From: CAYIFC01 sp964362645
GTDB taxonomy: Bacteria; Patescibacteriota; Minisyncoccia; Phycocordibacterales; JACOZG01
NCBI GenBank assembly: GCA_964362645.1
Contig: CAYIFC010000002.1
Coordinates: forward strand, 1 to 35,330
Direction of reading: 5' to 3'
DNA length: 35,330 nucleotides
The notes under the pieces were generated by a model, which saw only the letters and a list, made by a program, of their open reading frames with translations, did not search any database and was not told where the DNA came from. Of the stretch, positions 21,997-29,939 are shown piece after piece (the first letter of the stretch is position 1; every line of letters starts with the position of its first letter). The position numbers and the translations under genes are program-made.

Positions 21997-22467
21997 TCAG
22001 GGTTGTTGGCCTGAGCGTTGGCGGATTTTTTCCGCTTCCCGTTTCATTGACTGGTCAAACGCCGACTGGGCTTCTTCGTGAGGTTTAGTTTCACTCTCCT
22101 TTTTTTGTTCGCTACGTTTTTCCGCCATTTCTTTTTCGGTTGGTGGAATGGTAGACAGGACTTTTTCTTGTTGGGCCAGCTCGGCCGGGTTTTGGTAGGT
22201 GGAAATACTTGTTGTTTTTTTCTGGAGGATAGACCAGCTGGTTGTGACCCCAACGATATAGGTGATCACCAGCACCAAGGTCCCTATTGTCGGAAGCACT
22301 GGAGATAGAGGTCTCGCCGTATTGGTGAAGTTGTGTACGGCTTTGTCGATGCGTTCCAAATATCGTCTCCACCCTGACCAAACAAGCGAAAAGAGGAGAA
22401 TGCCTGTTACCGATGCTGCAAGCACAAAAAGCGGACCAGAAATAGCAGTTTTTTCAACGATCATCAT
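21997..22467 (-). CDS. Small two-helix membrane protein with a charged tail, partner of the SPFH lipoprotein
   Basis: A 156-aa protein with two membrane helices (about 12-30, GPLFVLAASVTGILLFSLV, and 57-75, PTIGTLVLVITYIVGVT). A long, highly charged, probably unstructured or coiled tail follows (EKEMAEKRSEQKKESETK). The ATG at 22467 follows CGGAGAAAA; the next codon is also ATG. The 76-nt gap to the SPFH start has no terminator, so they likely share the promoter at 22529-22557. No family recognised. Confidence 0.68.
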   Translation of the reverse strand: MMIVEKTAISGPLFVLAASVTGILLFSLVWSGWRRYLERIDKAVHNFTNTARPLSPVLPTIGTLVLVITYIVGVTTSWSILQKKTTSISTYQNPAELAQQEKVLSTIPPTEKEMAEKRSEQKKESETKPHEEAQSAFDQSMKREAEKIRQRSGQQP

Positions 22468-22495
22468 TTTTCTCCGTGTTTGTCAAATACCTAAT

Positions 22496-22525
22496 GAAAG
22501 AGCCAAACACGTTGTCGGGCTCTTT
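22496..22525 (-). promoter_or_regulatory. Hairpin at the very 5' end of the SPFH operon transcript
   Basis: GAAAGAGCC pairs with GGCTCTTTC over 9 bp with a 12-nt loop. It begins where transcription from the promoter at 22529-22557 should start, so it would cap the mRNA with a stem. It may stabilise the message or act as an attenuator; there is no long T run. Confidence 0.5.
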
Positions 22526-22528
22526 CTA

Positions 22529-22557
22529 GTACTAACAAATAATCAGTAAAAAGTCAA
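22529..22557 (-). promoter_or_regulatory. Promoter of the SPFH operon
   Basis: On the minus strand: TTGACT (22552-22557), 17-nt spacer, TAGTAC (22529-22534). Confidence 0.6.
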
Positions 22558-22566
22558 CCTCCGGAT

Positions 22567-22617
22567 TTAACCCTCTCCTAGGATAGGAGAGGGTGGCCAG
22601 CAGGCCGGGTGAGGTAA
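22567..22617. repeat. Hairpin repeat B
   Basis: TTAA, a perfect 10-bp stem CCCTCTCCTA/TAGGAGAGGG (22571-22580 with 22584-22593), then GGCC-agca-GGCC, and GGGTGAGGTAA. It is the same family as repeat C (29940-29992) and in inverted orientation to repeat A. It lies just upstream of the proS promoter. Confidence 0.85.
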
Positions 22618-22626
22618 AATGTTATT

Positions 22627-22656
22627 TTGACCTCGTGTGCCAAATTAGCGTAAGAT
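22627..22656 (+). promoter_or_regulatory. Promoter of the proS operon
   Basis: TTGACC (22627-22632), 18-nt spacer, TAAGAT (22651-22656), then six bases to the ATG at 22663. No SD, so the message should be leaderless. Confidence 0.65.
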
Positions 22657-22662
22657 ACGAGG

Positions 22663-23892
22663 ATGCGACAATCTAAACTCTTTGCCAAAACGCGGAAGGA
22701 GGCGCCTAAAGATGAAGCTTCTAAAAATGCCATTTTATTAACCCGCGCCGGGTTTATAAGTAAGGAGATGGCGGGGGTTTACTCTTACTTACCCCTCGGT
22801 TTGCGGGTTATTAAGAAGATTGAAAACATTATTCGCCAAGAAATTAATTCTCTGGGGGCGCTTGAAGTTCTCTTACCCGCCCTCCAACCGAAAGAATCCT
22901 GGCTTACTACTGGTCGCTGGGAGTCAATGACCGATCTGTATAAATTAAAAGATGCGAGCGAGCGAGAGTTTGCGCTGGGACCGACTCACGAGGAAGTTGC
23001 CGTGCCTCTGCTTGCCCAATTCGTTTCTTCCTATCAAGACTTACCGGTGGCGCTTTATCAATTTCAAACCAAATTCCGAATGGAATTGCGAGCCAAGTCC
23101 GGCCTCCTGCGCGGTCGCGAATTTATAATGAAGGATCTATACTCGTTTCATCGTAACGAGGAAGACCTGTCTGTTTACCACGACCGTGTTGCCGAAGCTT
23201 ATAAACGAATTTTTGCCACTGTGGGACTTGGGGATTCTACTTACCAGACTCTCGCCGGTGGTGGTACTTTTGCCCAATATTCTTATGAATTCCAAACATT
23301 AACTGATGCTGGCGAAGACACTGTCCGTCTTTGCTCCAATTGTCGCCTGGCGGTAAATACCGAAATCAATAATACTCAAGCCTCTTGCCCTAAGTGCGAA
23401 GGTCCATTAGGGGAGGAAAAGAAGGCGATTGAAGTGGGCAATATTTTTAAACTCGGGACTCGCTTTACCGAGCCACTTGGTCTAACTTATAAAGACGAAG
23501 CCGGCGTGCCAACTGTGCCGGTAATGGGTTGCTACGGCATTGGTCTCGGCCGTTTAATGGGAACGGTGGCGGAAGTTTTGTCTGATAACAAAGGATTGGT
23601 GTGGCCTAAGACAATTGCGCCGTTTCAAGTACATCTCGTGGAAATCCAAAAAAACGCGGAAGAAATTTATAAAAAGTTAACTGAAGCGGGGGTAGAAGTG
23701 TTGTGGGATGACCGAGAGGTGGGTCCGGGTGAGAAGTTTGCCGATGCCGATCTCTTGGGTTTGCCAATCCGCGTGGTGGTGAGCGAACGCGCCGAAAAAG
23801 CCGGCGGGGTGGAGGTTAAAAATCGAGCCACGGGTGAATTGACAATTGTCTCTGAGGCGAAGATACTCGAAATAATCACCCCTAATGTTTGA
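22663..23892 (+). CDS. proS: Prolyl-tRNA synthetase, short form without the editing insertion
   Basis: Charges tRNA-Pro. The 409 aa include class II motif 1 (GALEVLLPALQPKESW), GPTHEE, motif 2 (FRMELRAKSGLLRGREFIMKDLYSFH) and motif 3 (GCYGIGLGRLMG), then an anticodon-binding domain (VHLVEIQ, WDDREVGPGEKFADADLLGLP). The INS editing domain (about 180 aa) of normal bacterial ProRS is missing. In its place is a short four-cysteine ribbon (CSNCRLAVNTEINN then CPKC). It heads a run through mreB-mreC-mreD-mrdA: its stop overlaps the mreB start by 8 nt (ATGTTTGA). Confidence 0.94.
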   Translation: MRQSKLFAKTRKEAPKDEASKNAILLTRAGFISKEMAGVYSYLPLGLRVIKKIENIIRQEINSLGALEVLLPALQPKESWLTTGRWESMTDLYKLKDASEREFALGPTHEEVAVPLLAQFVSSYQDLPVALYQFQTKFRMELRAKSGLLRGREFIMKDLYSFHRNEEDLSVYHDRVAEAYKRIFATVGLGDSTYQTLAGGGTFAQYSYEFQTLTDAGEDTVRLCSNCRLAVNTEINNTQASCPKCEGPLGEEKKAIEVGNIFKLGTRFTEPLGLTYKDEAGVPTVPVMGCYGIGLGRLMGTVAEVLSDNKGLVWPKTIAPFQVHLVEIQKNAEEIYKKLTEAGVEVLWDDREVGPGEKFADADLLGLPIRVVVSERAEKAGGVEVKNRATGELTIVSEAKILEIITPNV

Positions 23893-24937
23893 GCGTTTAT
23901 ACAAACTTTTTTCGCACGATATTGGTATTGACCTAGGCACAGCCAATACGCTCGTTTATGTGAAAGGCCATGGGATTGTCGTCACCGACCCTTCGATTGT
24001 GGCGATCAACCAAAAGACCGACCGGATCGTGGCGATTGGCAATGACGCCAAGCAGATGCTTGGTCGGACGCCCGCCCACCTCTCTATTGTCCGTCCTCTC
24101 GTTGATGGTGTTATCTCCAATTTCGAAATTACTGAGGAGATGCTGTCTTACTTTATTAAACGCGTCGGTGCACTCCAGCCACGGAAGTATTTACGACCGC
24201 AAGTTTTGATTGGTGTCCCGTCTGGGATCACAAACGTGGAGATCCGGGCCGTACGTGATGCGGCGAGTAACGCGGGAGCGCGGATCGTGCACATTGTTGA
24301 AGAACCGATGGCCGCGGCGATTGGTATTCGTATGCCGGTGGGCGATCCGGTCGGCAACATGATCGTCGACATCGGCGGTGGTACCACTGATGTGGCGGTA
24401 ATCTCACTTGGCGGTATCGTTCAGTCGCGAAACTTACGCATCGCCGGTGATCGTCTCAATCGCGATATTATTACCTATGTCCGTGATGAGTTTAAAATTT
24501 TGTTGGGCGAGAAGACCGCGGAAGAGGTTAAAATCGCGATCGGTTCAGTTTGGAAACAGCGCGAGCCGCTGGAGGCGACTATTCGTGGTCGTGATTTGGT
24601 GACCGGTTTGCCGAAAGAAGTAATCATCACCGACGCCGATATCAAAGAAGCGATCGGTCACTCGATTGCCACCTTGGTTGATGGAATTAAAGAAGTTTTG
24701 GAGACGACGCCGCCGGAAGTGGTGTCCGACATTATGCACAAAGGTTTAGTGCTCGTGGGCGGCGGGGCGATGCTCCAAGGGATGAAGGAGCTTTTGGAAT
24801 ATGAGCTTAAGATCCCGGTGACAATTGCCGACGACCCACTCACGGCGGTCGTGCGGGGGACTGGTCTTATTTTGGAGGATCTAGAGAAGTATCAAGATAT
24901 ATTGCTTCGTGATGATAACGAATTACCGCCCAAATAA
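23885..24937 (+). CDS. mreB: MreB, rod-shape actin homologue (paralogue 2, in the mre operon)
   Basis: A 350-aa MreB with phosphate 1 IGIDLGTANTLVYV, phosphate 2 IVDIGGGTTDVAVISLGG and the adenosine motif LVGGGAMLQGM. The N-terminus MFERLYKLFSHD is amphipathic, as expected for membrane binding. It is followed by mreC, an mreD-like gene and PBP2, so this is the canonical elongasome filament. Compared with the 13525 copy it has a longer C-terminus (LEKYQDILLRDDNELPPK) that overlaps the mreC start by about 26 nt. Two MreBs could co-polymerise or be used in different growth states (inference). Confidence 0.95.
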   Translation: MFERLYKLFSHDIGIDLGTANTLVYVKGHGIVVTDPSIVAINQKTDRIVAIGNDAKQMLGRTPAHLSIVRPLVDGVISNFEITEEMLSYFIKRVGALQPRKYLRPQVLIGVPSGITNVEIRAVRDAASNAGARIVHIVEEPMAAAIGIRMPVGDPVGNMIVDIGGGTTDVAVISLGGIVQSRNLRIAGDRLNRDIITYVRDEFKILLGEKTAEEVKIAIGSVWKQREPLEATIRGRDLVTGLPKEVIITDADIKEAIGHSIATLVDGIKEVLETTPPEVVSDIMHKGLVLVGGGAMLQGMKELLEYELKIPVTIADDPLTAVVRGTGLILEDLEKYQDILLRDDNELPPK

Positions 24938-25670
24938 GCGCCGCTTTCCTCGCTTAACGAAAGTCTTGACGCCGATCGTGGTAGTTGGGCTCCTTTACTT
25001 AGCCTCACTAACTGGTTTGCTCCAGTCACTGGAGCGGCTAGCTCTGGCTTTAGCACGCCCGCTCTGGAGTATAAGTGCTAACGAAGAAGCTACGTTAGAG
25101 CAGCAGGTGGCCACTCTTGAGCGCCAACTTCTGGCGGCAGGCTTGGAGCACTCAGAGCTTGAGTCGTTACGAGCCATCTTTAATCGCGAGCAATCTCTCA
25201 AACCTAAGACCGTTGGTTCTATTTTGGCGCGGCCGCCGACTTCGCCTTACGACACTTTAGTTATTGATGTTGGCCAGTCGGCGCATGTAATCTTGGGCGA
25301 TCTGGTAGTTGTCGACGGGTCGATTATTCTGGGCGAAATCGTGGAAGTCTATCCGCGTACCGCTAAGGCCCGGCTCTACTCTTGGCCTGAACACAAACTA
25401 GCTGTAACGGTGGCCGGGCAATCTGCTGGTGTGGAAGCAGTGGGGCGTGGTGGTGGCAACTTTAAACTTGATTTACCGCGTGAGTTGGAAATTGGGACCA
25501 GTACGCTCGTTACCGTCCCGGCCTTGGGTCGAGAGCTGGTATTGGCGGTGGTTGGTGACGTGGAGCGCACCGCGAGTGATCCTTTCCAATACGTTTACGC
25601 CCGATCACCAGTTAACCTCTATCAGCTCAAGCAAGTCGAAATTTATGACGCGACAACGATTGGTAGCTAA
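24912..25670 (+). CDS. mreC: MreC, rod-shape scaffold protein
   Basis: A single-pass membrane protein linking MreB to periplasmic or extracytoplasmic wall enzymes. 252 aa: a basic N-terminus, a membrane helix (about 18-36), a coiled coil (EEATLEQQVATLERQLLAAGLEHSEL) and the beta-barrel domain. The barrel has the family features VGSILARPPTSPYDTLVIDVGQ, VVVDGSIILGEIVEVYP and a late PFQYVYA segment. The start is ATG 24912; a GTG one codon upstream is equally possible. It overlaps mreB at its start and the mreD-like gene at its end. Confidence 0.9.
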   Translation: MITNYRPNKRRFPRLTKVLTPIVVVGLLYLASLTGLLQSLERLALALARPLWSISANEEATLEQQVATLERQLLAAGLEHSELESLRAIFNREQSLKPKTVGSILARPPTSPYDTLVIDVGQSAHVILGDLVVVDGSIILGEIVEVYPRTAKARLYSWPEHKLAVTVAGQSAGVEAVGRGGGNFKLDLPRELEIGTSTLVTVPALGRELVLAVVGDVERTASDPFQYVYARSPVNLYQLKQVEIYDATTIGS

Positions 25671-25905
25671 TACTGCTCTCTTAATAAGCGTATTATATTT
25701 GCCCTGGTGGATCACTGTGGCGTTGGCAGTTGTTGGTTTGTTTAGTTTTAACCGATTTTTTGAACTGATTATTTTTATGTTGGTGATCGATCTTTTGTAT
25801 GGCGCTCCTGGTGCCGGCTTTTGGTCTTATCCCTTTTTGTTTTCCTCTGCGGCGGTGTTGGCTTTGCCCATAGTTGAGTCAGCGAAAAAGCGGTTTAGAA
25901 TTTAA
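25645..25905 (+). CDS. mreD: MreD-like small membrane protein
   Basis: An 86-aa hydrophobic protein with about three membrane helices, filling the mreD position between mreC and mrdA. The start at ATG 25645 is preferred: upstream in this frame the sequence is the shadow of mreC, while the hydrophobic protein begins MTRQRLVANTALLISVLYLP. It overlaps mreC by 26 nt and ends 3 nt before mrdA. MreD is normally about 160-170 aa with five or six helices, so this is a half-length version. The assignment rests on position and hydrophobicity. Confidence 0.65.
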   Translation: MTRQRLVANTALLISVLYLPWWITVALAVVGLFSFNRFFELIIFMLVIDLLYGAPGAGFWSYPFLFSSAAVLALPIVESAKKRFRI

Positions 25906-25908
25906 ATT

Positions 25909-27573
25909 ATGAGACGCAAACACTATCGCTCTCTTGATCCGGACGAAGTCTTTCTTGATTCACGTAATCTGCCGTCGTTCGATAATCAGCAGTTTGAGGG
26001 CCGGATCGAACAGCCAATTAGCAAGTCCGTTTTAGTCGTTGTTAGTTTGTTAATTGCCACCATACTTTTGATCTTGTTTGGTCAGGTAGTCAATCTCCAA
26101 GCCTTTCAGGGCGACAATTTCCGTTTGCGCAGCGAATCCAATACTCTGCGTCATACGCCGCTTTTTCCCGAGCGCGGCGTTATTTATGATCGCAATGGGG
26201 AGGAGTTGGCTTGGAATAATCCTGATCGGCATTACGCTTCCAGTACCGGCTTGGCCCACGTTTTGGGTTATATCAGTTATCCTAACGAAGAAGAGTTGTC
26301 TACCGGCGATTATTTTCCCACTGAATATTTAGGTCGAGCAGGAGTGGAACGCTCCTTTAATGACTTGCTCCGCGGCCAAGTCGGTGTCCAAATTGAGGAA
26401 GTAGATGTCCGCGGGGAACTTACTTCGGATTATTTGCTCGCGACTCCAGAAGATGGAAAGGATCTGACGCTCTCTATTGATCGGAGTGTTCAAAGCCAAC
26501 TTTACAAATTGATTAAGCAAACAGCCGAGGAGCGTGGGTTCACGGGAGGGGCAGGCGTAATCATTAATGCCCAAACCGGCGAACTGTTGGCTCTCACTAG
26601 TTACCCGGAATACGATTCAAATTTTATCTCGGGCGGCGCGGAGCCGGAAACACTCCAGAGATATTTTAATGACCAACGAAAGCCATTTTTGGACCGAGCA
26701 CTCGTTGGTCTCTATACTCCGGGCTCAATCGTTAAACCAATTATGGCCCTCGGCGCGCTGACTGAAAAAATTATTACACCTGAAAAGGAGATTGTGAGTA
26801 CTGGCGCGCTTAAGTTGCCTAACCCGTTTGTTCCCGGCGAATTCTCTGTTTTTAAAGATTGGAAGGCGCATGGGGCAACGGATATGCGCCGAGCTATCGC
26901 TGTATCTTCCGATGTTTACTTTTACCAGATTGGTGGAGGTTTTGAAGACCAACCCGGCTTAGGAATTGATCGGATTGATAAGTATGCCCAACTTTTCGGG
27001 TTAGGTAGCGCTACTGGTCTAGAGGTTTTGAAAGAGGAAAGTGGAAATATTCCGACTCGCGAGTGGAAGGCGGCGACTTTCCCCGATGATCCAACTTGGC
27101 GCATTGGTAACACCTATCACACTGTCATTGGTCAGTACGGTTTCCAAGTAACGCCGATCCAGATGGCCCGAGCAGTGGCTGGTATTGCGACTGGCAAATT
27201 ATTAACACCCCAAATTTTAGCCAGCAGTACGCCCAAGGTGGCAGTCGATATTACCAAGACTATTTCCCCCCAAGACTTTAAGGTGGTGAGGGAGGGGATG
27301 CGCCTTTCGGTCATCGAAGGGACGGCGGCCGCACTGTCGATACCGGCGGTCGCTGTGGCTGGTAAAACTGGCACGGCCGAGCTTGGTACAACCAAGAAAG
27401 AAGTCAATTCTTGGGTGGTTGGTTACTTCCCCTACGAAGCGCCGCGCTATGCCTTTGCGGTGGTGATGGAGAAGGGGTCAAGCTTGAATTTGATAGGTAG
27501 TTCCTCGGTCATGCGGCAATTGCTCGACTGGCTAACGATCTATGCGCCAGAATATTTGACCACCACGCCTTAG
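25909..27573 (+). CDS. mrdA: Penicillin-binding protein 2, elongation transpeptidase
   Basis: Cross-links peptidoglycan in the elongasome. 554 aa: cytoplasmic tail, membrane helix (about 38-60) and a pedestal with PERGVIYDRNGEELAWN. The transpeptidase domain has the active serine in SIVK (S273-K276), SxD at S333-S-D335 (class B PBP2s commonly have SxD here) and KTG at 486-488. After the RGVIYDRNG motif the sequence runs quickly to HVLGYIS, so the N-terminal head module is shortened. It follows mreD directly. No rodA is present in this window, so the partner glycosyltransferase must be elsewhere. Confidence 0.93.
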   Translation: MRRKHYRSLDPDEVFLDSRNLPSFDNQQFEGRIEQPISKSVLVVVSLLIATILLILFGQVVNLQAFQGDNFRLRSESNTLRHTPLFPERGVIYDRNGEELAWNNPDRHYASSTGLAHVLGYISYPNEEELSTGDYFPTEYLGRAGVERSFNDLLRGQVGVQIEEVDVRGELTSDYLLATPEDGKDLTLSIDRSVQSQLYKLIKQTAEERGFTGGAGVIINAQTGELLALTSYPEYDSNFISGGAEPETLQRYFNDQRKPFLDRALVGLYTPGSIVKPIMALGALTEKIITPEKEIVSTGALKLPNPFVPGEFSVFKDWKAHGATDMRRAIAVSSDVYFYQIGGGFEDQPGLGIDRIDKYAQLFGLGSATGLEVLKEESGNIPTREWKAATFPDDPTWRIGNTYHTVIGQYGFQVTPIQMARAVAGIATGKLLTPQILASSTPKVAVDITKTISPQDFKVVREGMRLSVIEGTAAALSIPAVAVAGKTGTAELGTTKKEVNSWVVGYFPYEAPRYAFAVVMEKGSSLNLIGSSSVMRQLLDWLTIYAPEYLTTTP

Positions 27574-27595
27574 GCCTGTTAGAATAGACCCCAAC

Positions 27596-28069
27596 ATGGA
27601 TAAATCTAAAGAAAAGCATTATTTGAGCCAGGAAAAGTGTGATGAGTTGGTGGCCGAGCTTTCTAATCTAAAAACTATTAAGCGCAAAGAGATTGCTGAG
27701 CGGCTCGAGTTTGCTAAATCTCTAGGTGATTTGTCCGAGAATGCCGAGTACCATTCGGCGCGCGAGGAGCAAGCCGACACGGAAGATCGGATCGGACAAA
27801 TCGAAAATATTTTAAAAACTTGTGAGATCATAACCCAACATCATGGCGGGACAGTACAAGTTGGTTCTAAGGTGGTGGTTAAAAAGTCGAGCGACAAAAG
27901 CGAATCCGAACTCTTGATCGTTGGCCCAGAAGAGGTGGATCCAACCCAGGGCAAAATTTCTTACCTCTCACCCTTAGGTTCTAAGTTGATGGGCAATAAG
28001 CCTGGTAGTAAAATTAGTGTTACGACTCCCAAGGGTCAATTGGCTTACGAGATTGTTAAAATAAAATAA
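27596..28069 (+). CDS. greA: Transcription elongation factor GreA
   Basis: Rescues backtracked RNA polymerase by stimulating transcript cleavage. 157 aa with the N-terminal coiled coil carrying the tip acidic residues in GDLSENAEYHSAREEQ, and the C-terminal FKBP-like domain (VGSKVVVKK to SPLGSKLMGNKPG.KI.V.TPKG). TAGAAT lies 10 nt before the ATG, so a 3-4 nt leader is possible. lysS starts 1 nt after its stop, a common greA-lysS pairing. Confidence 0.95.
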   Translation: MDKSKEKHYLSQEKCDELVAELSNLKTIKRKEIAERLEFAKSLGDLSENAEYHSAREEQADTEDRIGQIENILKTCEIITQHHGGTVQVGSKVVVKKSSDKSESELLIVGPEEVDPTQGKISYLSPLGSKLMGNKPGSKISVTTPKGQLAYEIVKIK

Positions 28070-28070
28070 C

Positions 28071-29543
28071 ATGGCATCACTTGATGAGGTAAGGTCCGCG
28101 CGGTCGGGGAAGCTCGCTCGTCTTAAAGAGCTCGGGCGCGAGTCCTACCCGATTACTACCACGGCTAACATTGACGCCGCCGGAGCGGTCAAACGTTTTG
28201 CTACTTTGGTCAAAAGTCAGAAGGCGGTAAAGATCGCTGGCCGAGTAATGGCGATGCGCGGTCAGGGGGCGATTACCTTTATCGACTTAGTTGATGATTC
28301 GGGTAAGCTCCAGGTGCTGGCCAAAGAGGACGATCTGGGTGCGGACGCTTTTGCTCATTTGGTAGAAACGGTTGATATTGGAGACTGGATAGAATTTTCG
28401 GGTTCACTTTTTCTTACTAAACGGGAGGAGAAGACTCTGCTCGCAAAAAGTTGGACGATGCTCGCCAAGAGTCTGCGGCCATTACCCGACAAGTGGCATG
28501 GTCTGCAGGATGTGGAAGAGCGTTTCCGTCGCCGTTACTTGGATAGCTTAATGGATCCAGAGGTTAAAAAGCGTTTTGAAACCAGGGCAAAAATAATAAA
28601 AGGCATTCGTGAATATTTAGATAATGAAGATTATTTAGAAGTAGAGACGCCGATGCTTCAAGCGCAAGCTGGGGGGGCAAGTGCCGAGCCGTTCAAGACT
28701 CATCACAACGCACTCGAGCTCGATCTTTTTTTACGTATTTCGCCGGAGCTTTATTTAAAAAGAATGTTGGTTGGCGGCTTCCCGCGTGTTTATGAACTCG
28801 GCCGCAACTTCCGCAACGAGGGGATTGATGCGACCCATAACCCCGAGTTTACGATGCTTGAGTTTTACGAAGCGTTTGCTGATGCGGCCGCGATGCGTGA
28901 TCGGGTAGAAACTTTATTTAAAAAATTAGTTAAAGAGATTTTTGGCCGGAGCAAGTTTAGTTACCAGGGCACGATGATCGATCTCACCGACTCCTTCCGT
29001 GTTATCACCTTTTACGATCTGCTCAAGCGCCATGCGTTGATTGCTGATCCGGCCATCGCTACGCGCGAAGAGCTCGCTTTGAAAGCCAGTCAGTTTGCCA
29101 TTAAAATTGAGCCAAGTGATGGGCGAGAAAAGATTCTGGATGCGATTTATAAAAAAGTGTGCCGGCCGAAATTAATCCAACCAACTTTCGTTATTGATTA
29201 CCCGCGCGATTATCTGCCACTCGCTAAGGCCAAACTCGAAAATCCTGCTCTGGTTGATGCCTTCCAGTTAATAATTGGCGGTCTAGAAGTAGTCAAAGCT
29301 TTTTCGGAACTAAATGATCCAGTAGATCAAGCCGAACGCTTTACAGCGCAGGAAGCCAAGCGCAAAGAAGGCGATAAAGAGGCTCAAACTTTTGATAAAG
29401 ATTATGTCGAAGCGCTCGAGTACGGTATGCCGCCAGCCGGCGGCGTCGGCATCGGTATTGATCGCCTCACCATGCTCCTCACCGACACCACCAACATCCG
29501 CGAAGTCATCTTCTTCCCCCTCCTCCGCCCAAAATCCGACTAA
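28071..29543 (+). CDS. lysS: Lysyl-tRNA synthetase, class II
   Basis: Charges tRNA-Lys. 490 aa: N-terminal OB-fold anticodon domain (VKIAGRVMAMRGQGAITFIDLVDDSGKLQV). The catalytic core follows with motif 1 (FLRRYLDSL-type region, here RFRRRYLDSLMDPEV), motif 2 (GRNFRNEGIDATHNPEFTML) and motif 3 (GGVGIGIDRLTMLLTD). Length and order are normal. No terminator follows; its last 4 nt overlap the end of the convergent gene at 29540. Confidence 0.96.
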   Translation: MASLDEVRSARSGKLARLKELGRESYPITTTANIDAAGAVKRFATLVKSQKAVKIAGRVMAMRGQGAITFIDLVDDSGKLQVLAKEDDLGADAFAHLVETVDIGDWIEFSGSLFLTKREEKTLLAKSWTMLAKSLRPLPDKWHGLQDVEERFRRRYLDSLMDPEVKKRFETRAKIIKGIREYLDNEDYLEVETPMLQAQAGGASAEPFKTHHNALELDLFLRISPELYLKRMLVGGFPRVYELGRNFRNEGIDATHNPEFTMLEFYEAFADAAAMRDRVETLFKKLVKEIFGRSKFSYQGTMIDLTDSFRVITFYDLLKRHALIADPAIATREELALKASQFAIKIEPSDGREKILDAIYKKVCRPKLIQPTFVIDYPRDYLPLAKAKLENPALVDAFQLIIGGLEVVKAFSELNDPVDQAERFTAQEAKRKEGDKEAQTFDKDYVEALEYGMPPAGGVGIGIDRLTMLLTDTTNIREVIFFPLLRPKSD

Positions 29544-29836
29544 AAAACTGCGGTAAGGATTTGAACAACAAGGATTATCGACATAATAAAAACAAGAGCT
29601 TGCCTGGGAAAGTGGAATTTGATGTCGTCGGCTATTGTTCTAGAGTGCTCGTCAGATAGCCGCCCAAAAAGGGACCAAATTAGTGTAAAAAGCAGGGCGC
29701 ATCGGAAAATAAACGGAATCATATTGTACATATCATCAAGTAAGCCTGGCACTGATCGATATAACCAATAGATTTCTGAAAAGAAACAGTAAACTGACAA
29801 TAAAATGGTCAGTATTTTCTTGCTGGTTATTACCAT
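29540..29836 (-). CDS. Small orphan membrane protein
   Basis: A 98-aa protein with three hydrophobic segments (about 8-25, 38-58 and 78-96) and a short charged loop (GRLSDEHSRTIADDIKFHF). No family recognised. TATAAT sits exactly 6 nt before the ATG; the intervening TAAAGG could double as a weak SD but is too close to be typical. It is convergent with lysS. Confidence 0.6.
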   Translation of the reverse strand: MVITSKKILTILLSVYCFFSEIYWLYRSVPGLLDDMYNMIPFIFRCALLFTLIWSLFGRLSDEHSRTIADDIKFHFPRQALVFIMSIILVVQILTAVF

Positions 29837-29895
29837 CCTTTAATTATACAACATCTCTCGATCTGGGTATTGCAATCGAGTATTTCTGCATAAAC

Positions 29896-29923
29896 ATTCT
29901 CACATTCTCAAGAATGTTGGAAT
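29896..29923. repeat. 28-bp palindromic repeat, copy P3 (inverted relative to P1/P2)
   Basis: The exact reverse complement of P1 and P2. Here the palindrome extends outward (AAACATTC on the left, GAATGTTTTT on the right), making a longer stem followed by Ts. It could act as a weak terminator on the plus strand. Confidence 0.9.
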
Positions 29924-29939
29924 GTTTTTGTGTCTGAAT

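Noticed and set aside
25429..25644. Longer MreD-like protein starting inside mreC
   Set aside because: The upstream residues are an out-of-frame translation of the conserved MreC barrel; the hydrophobic protein starts at 25645.
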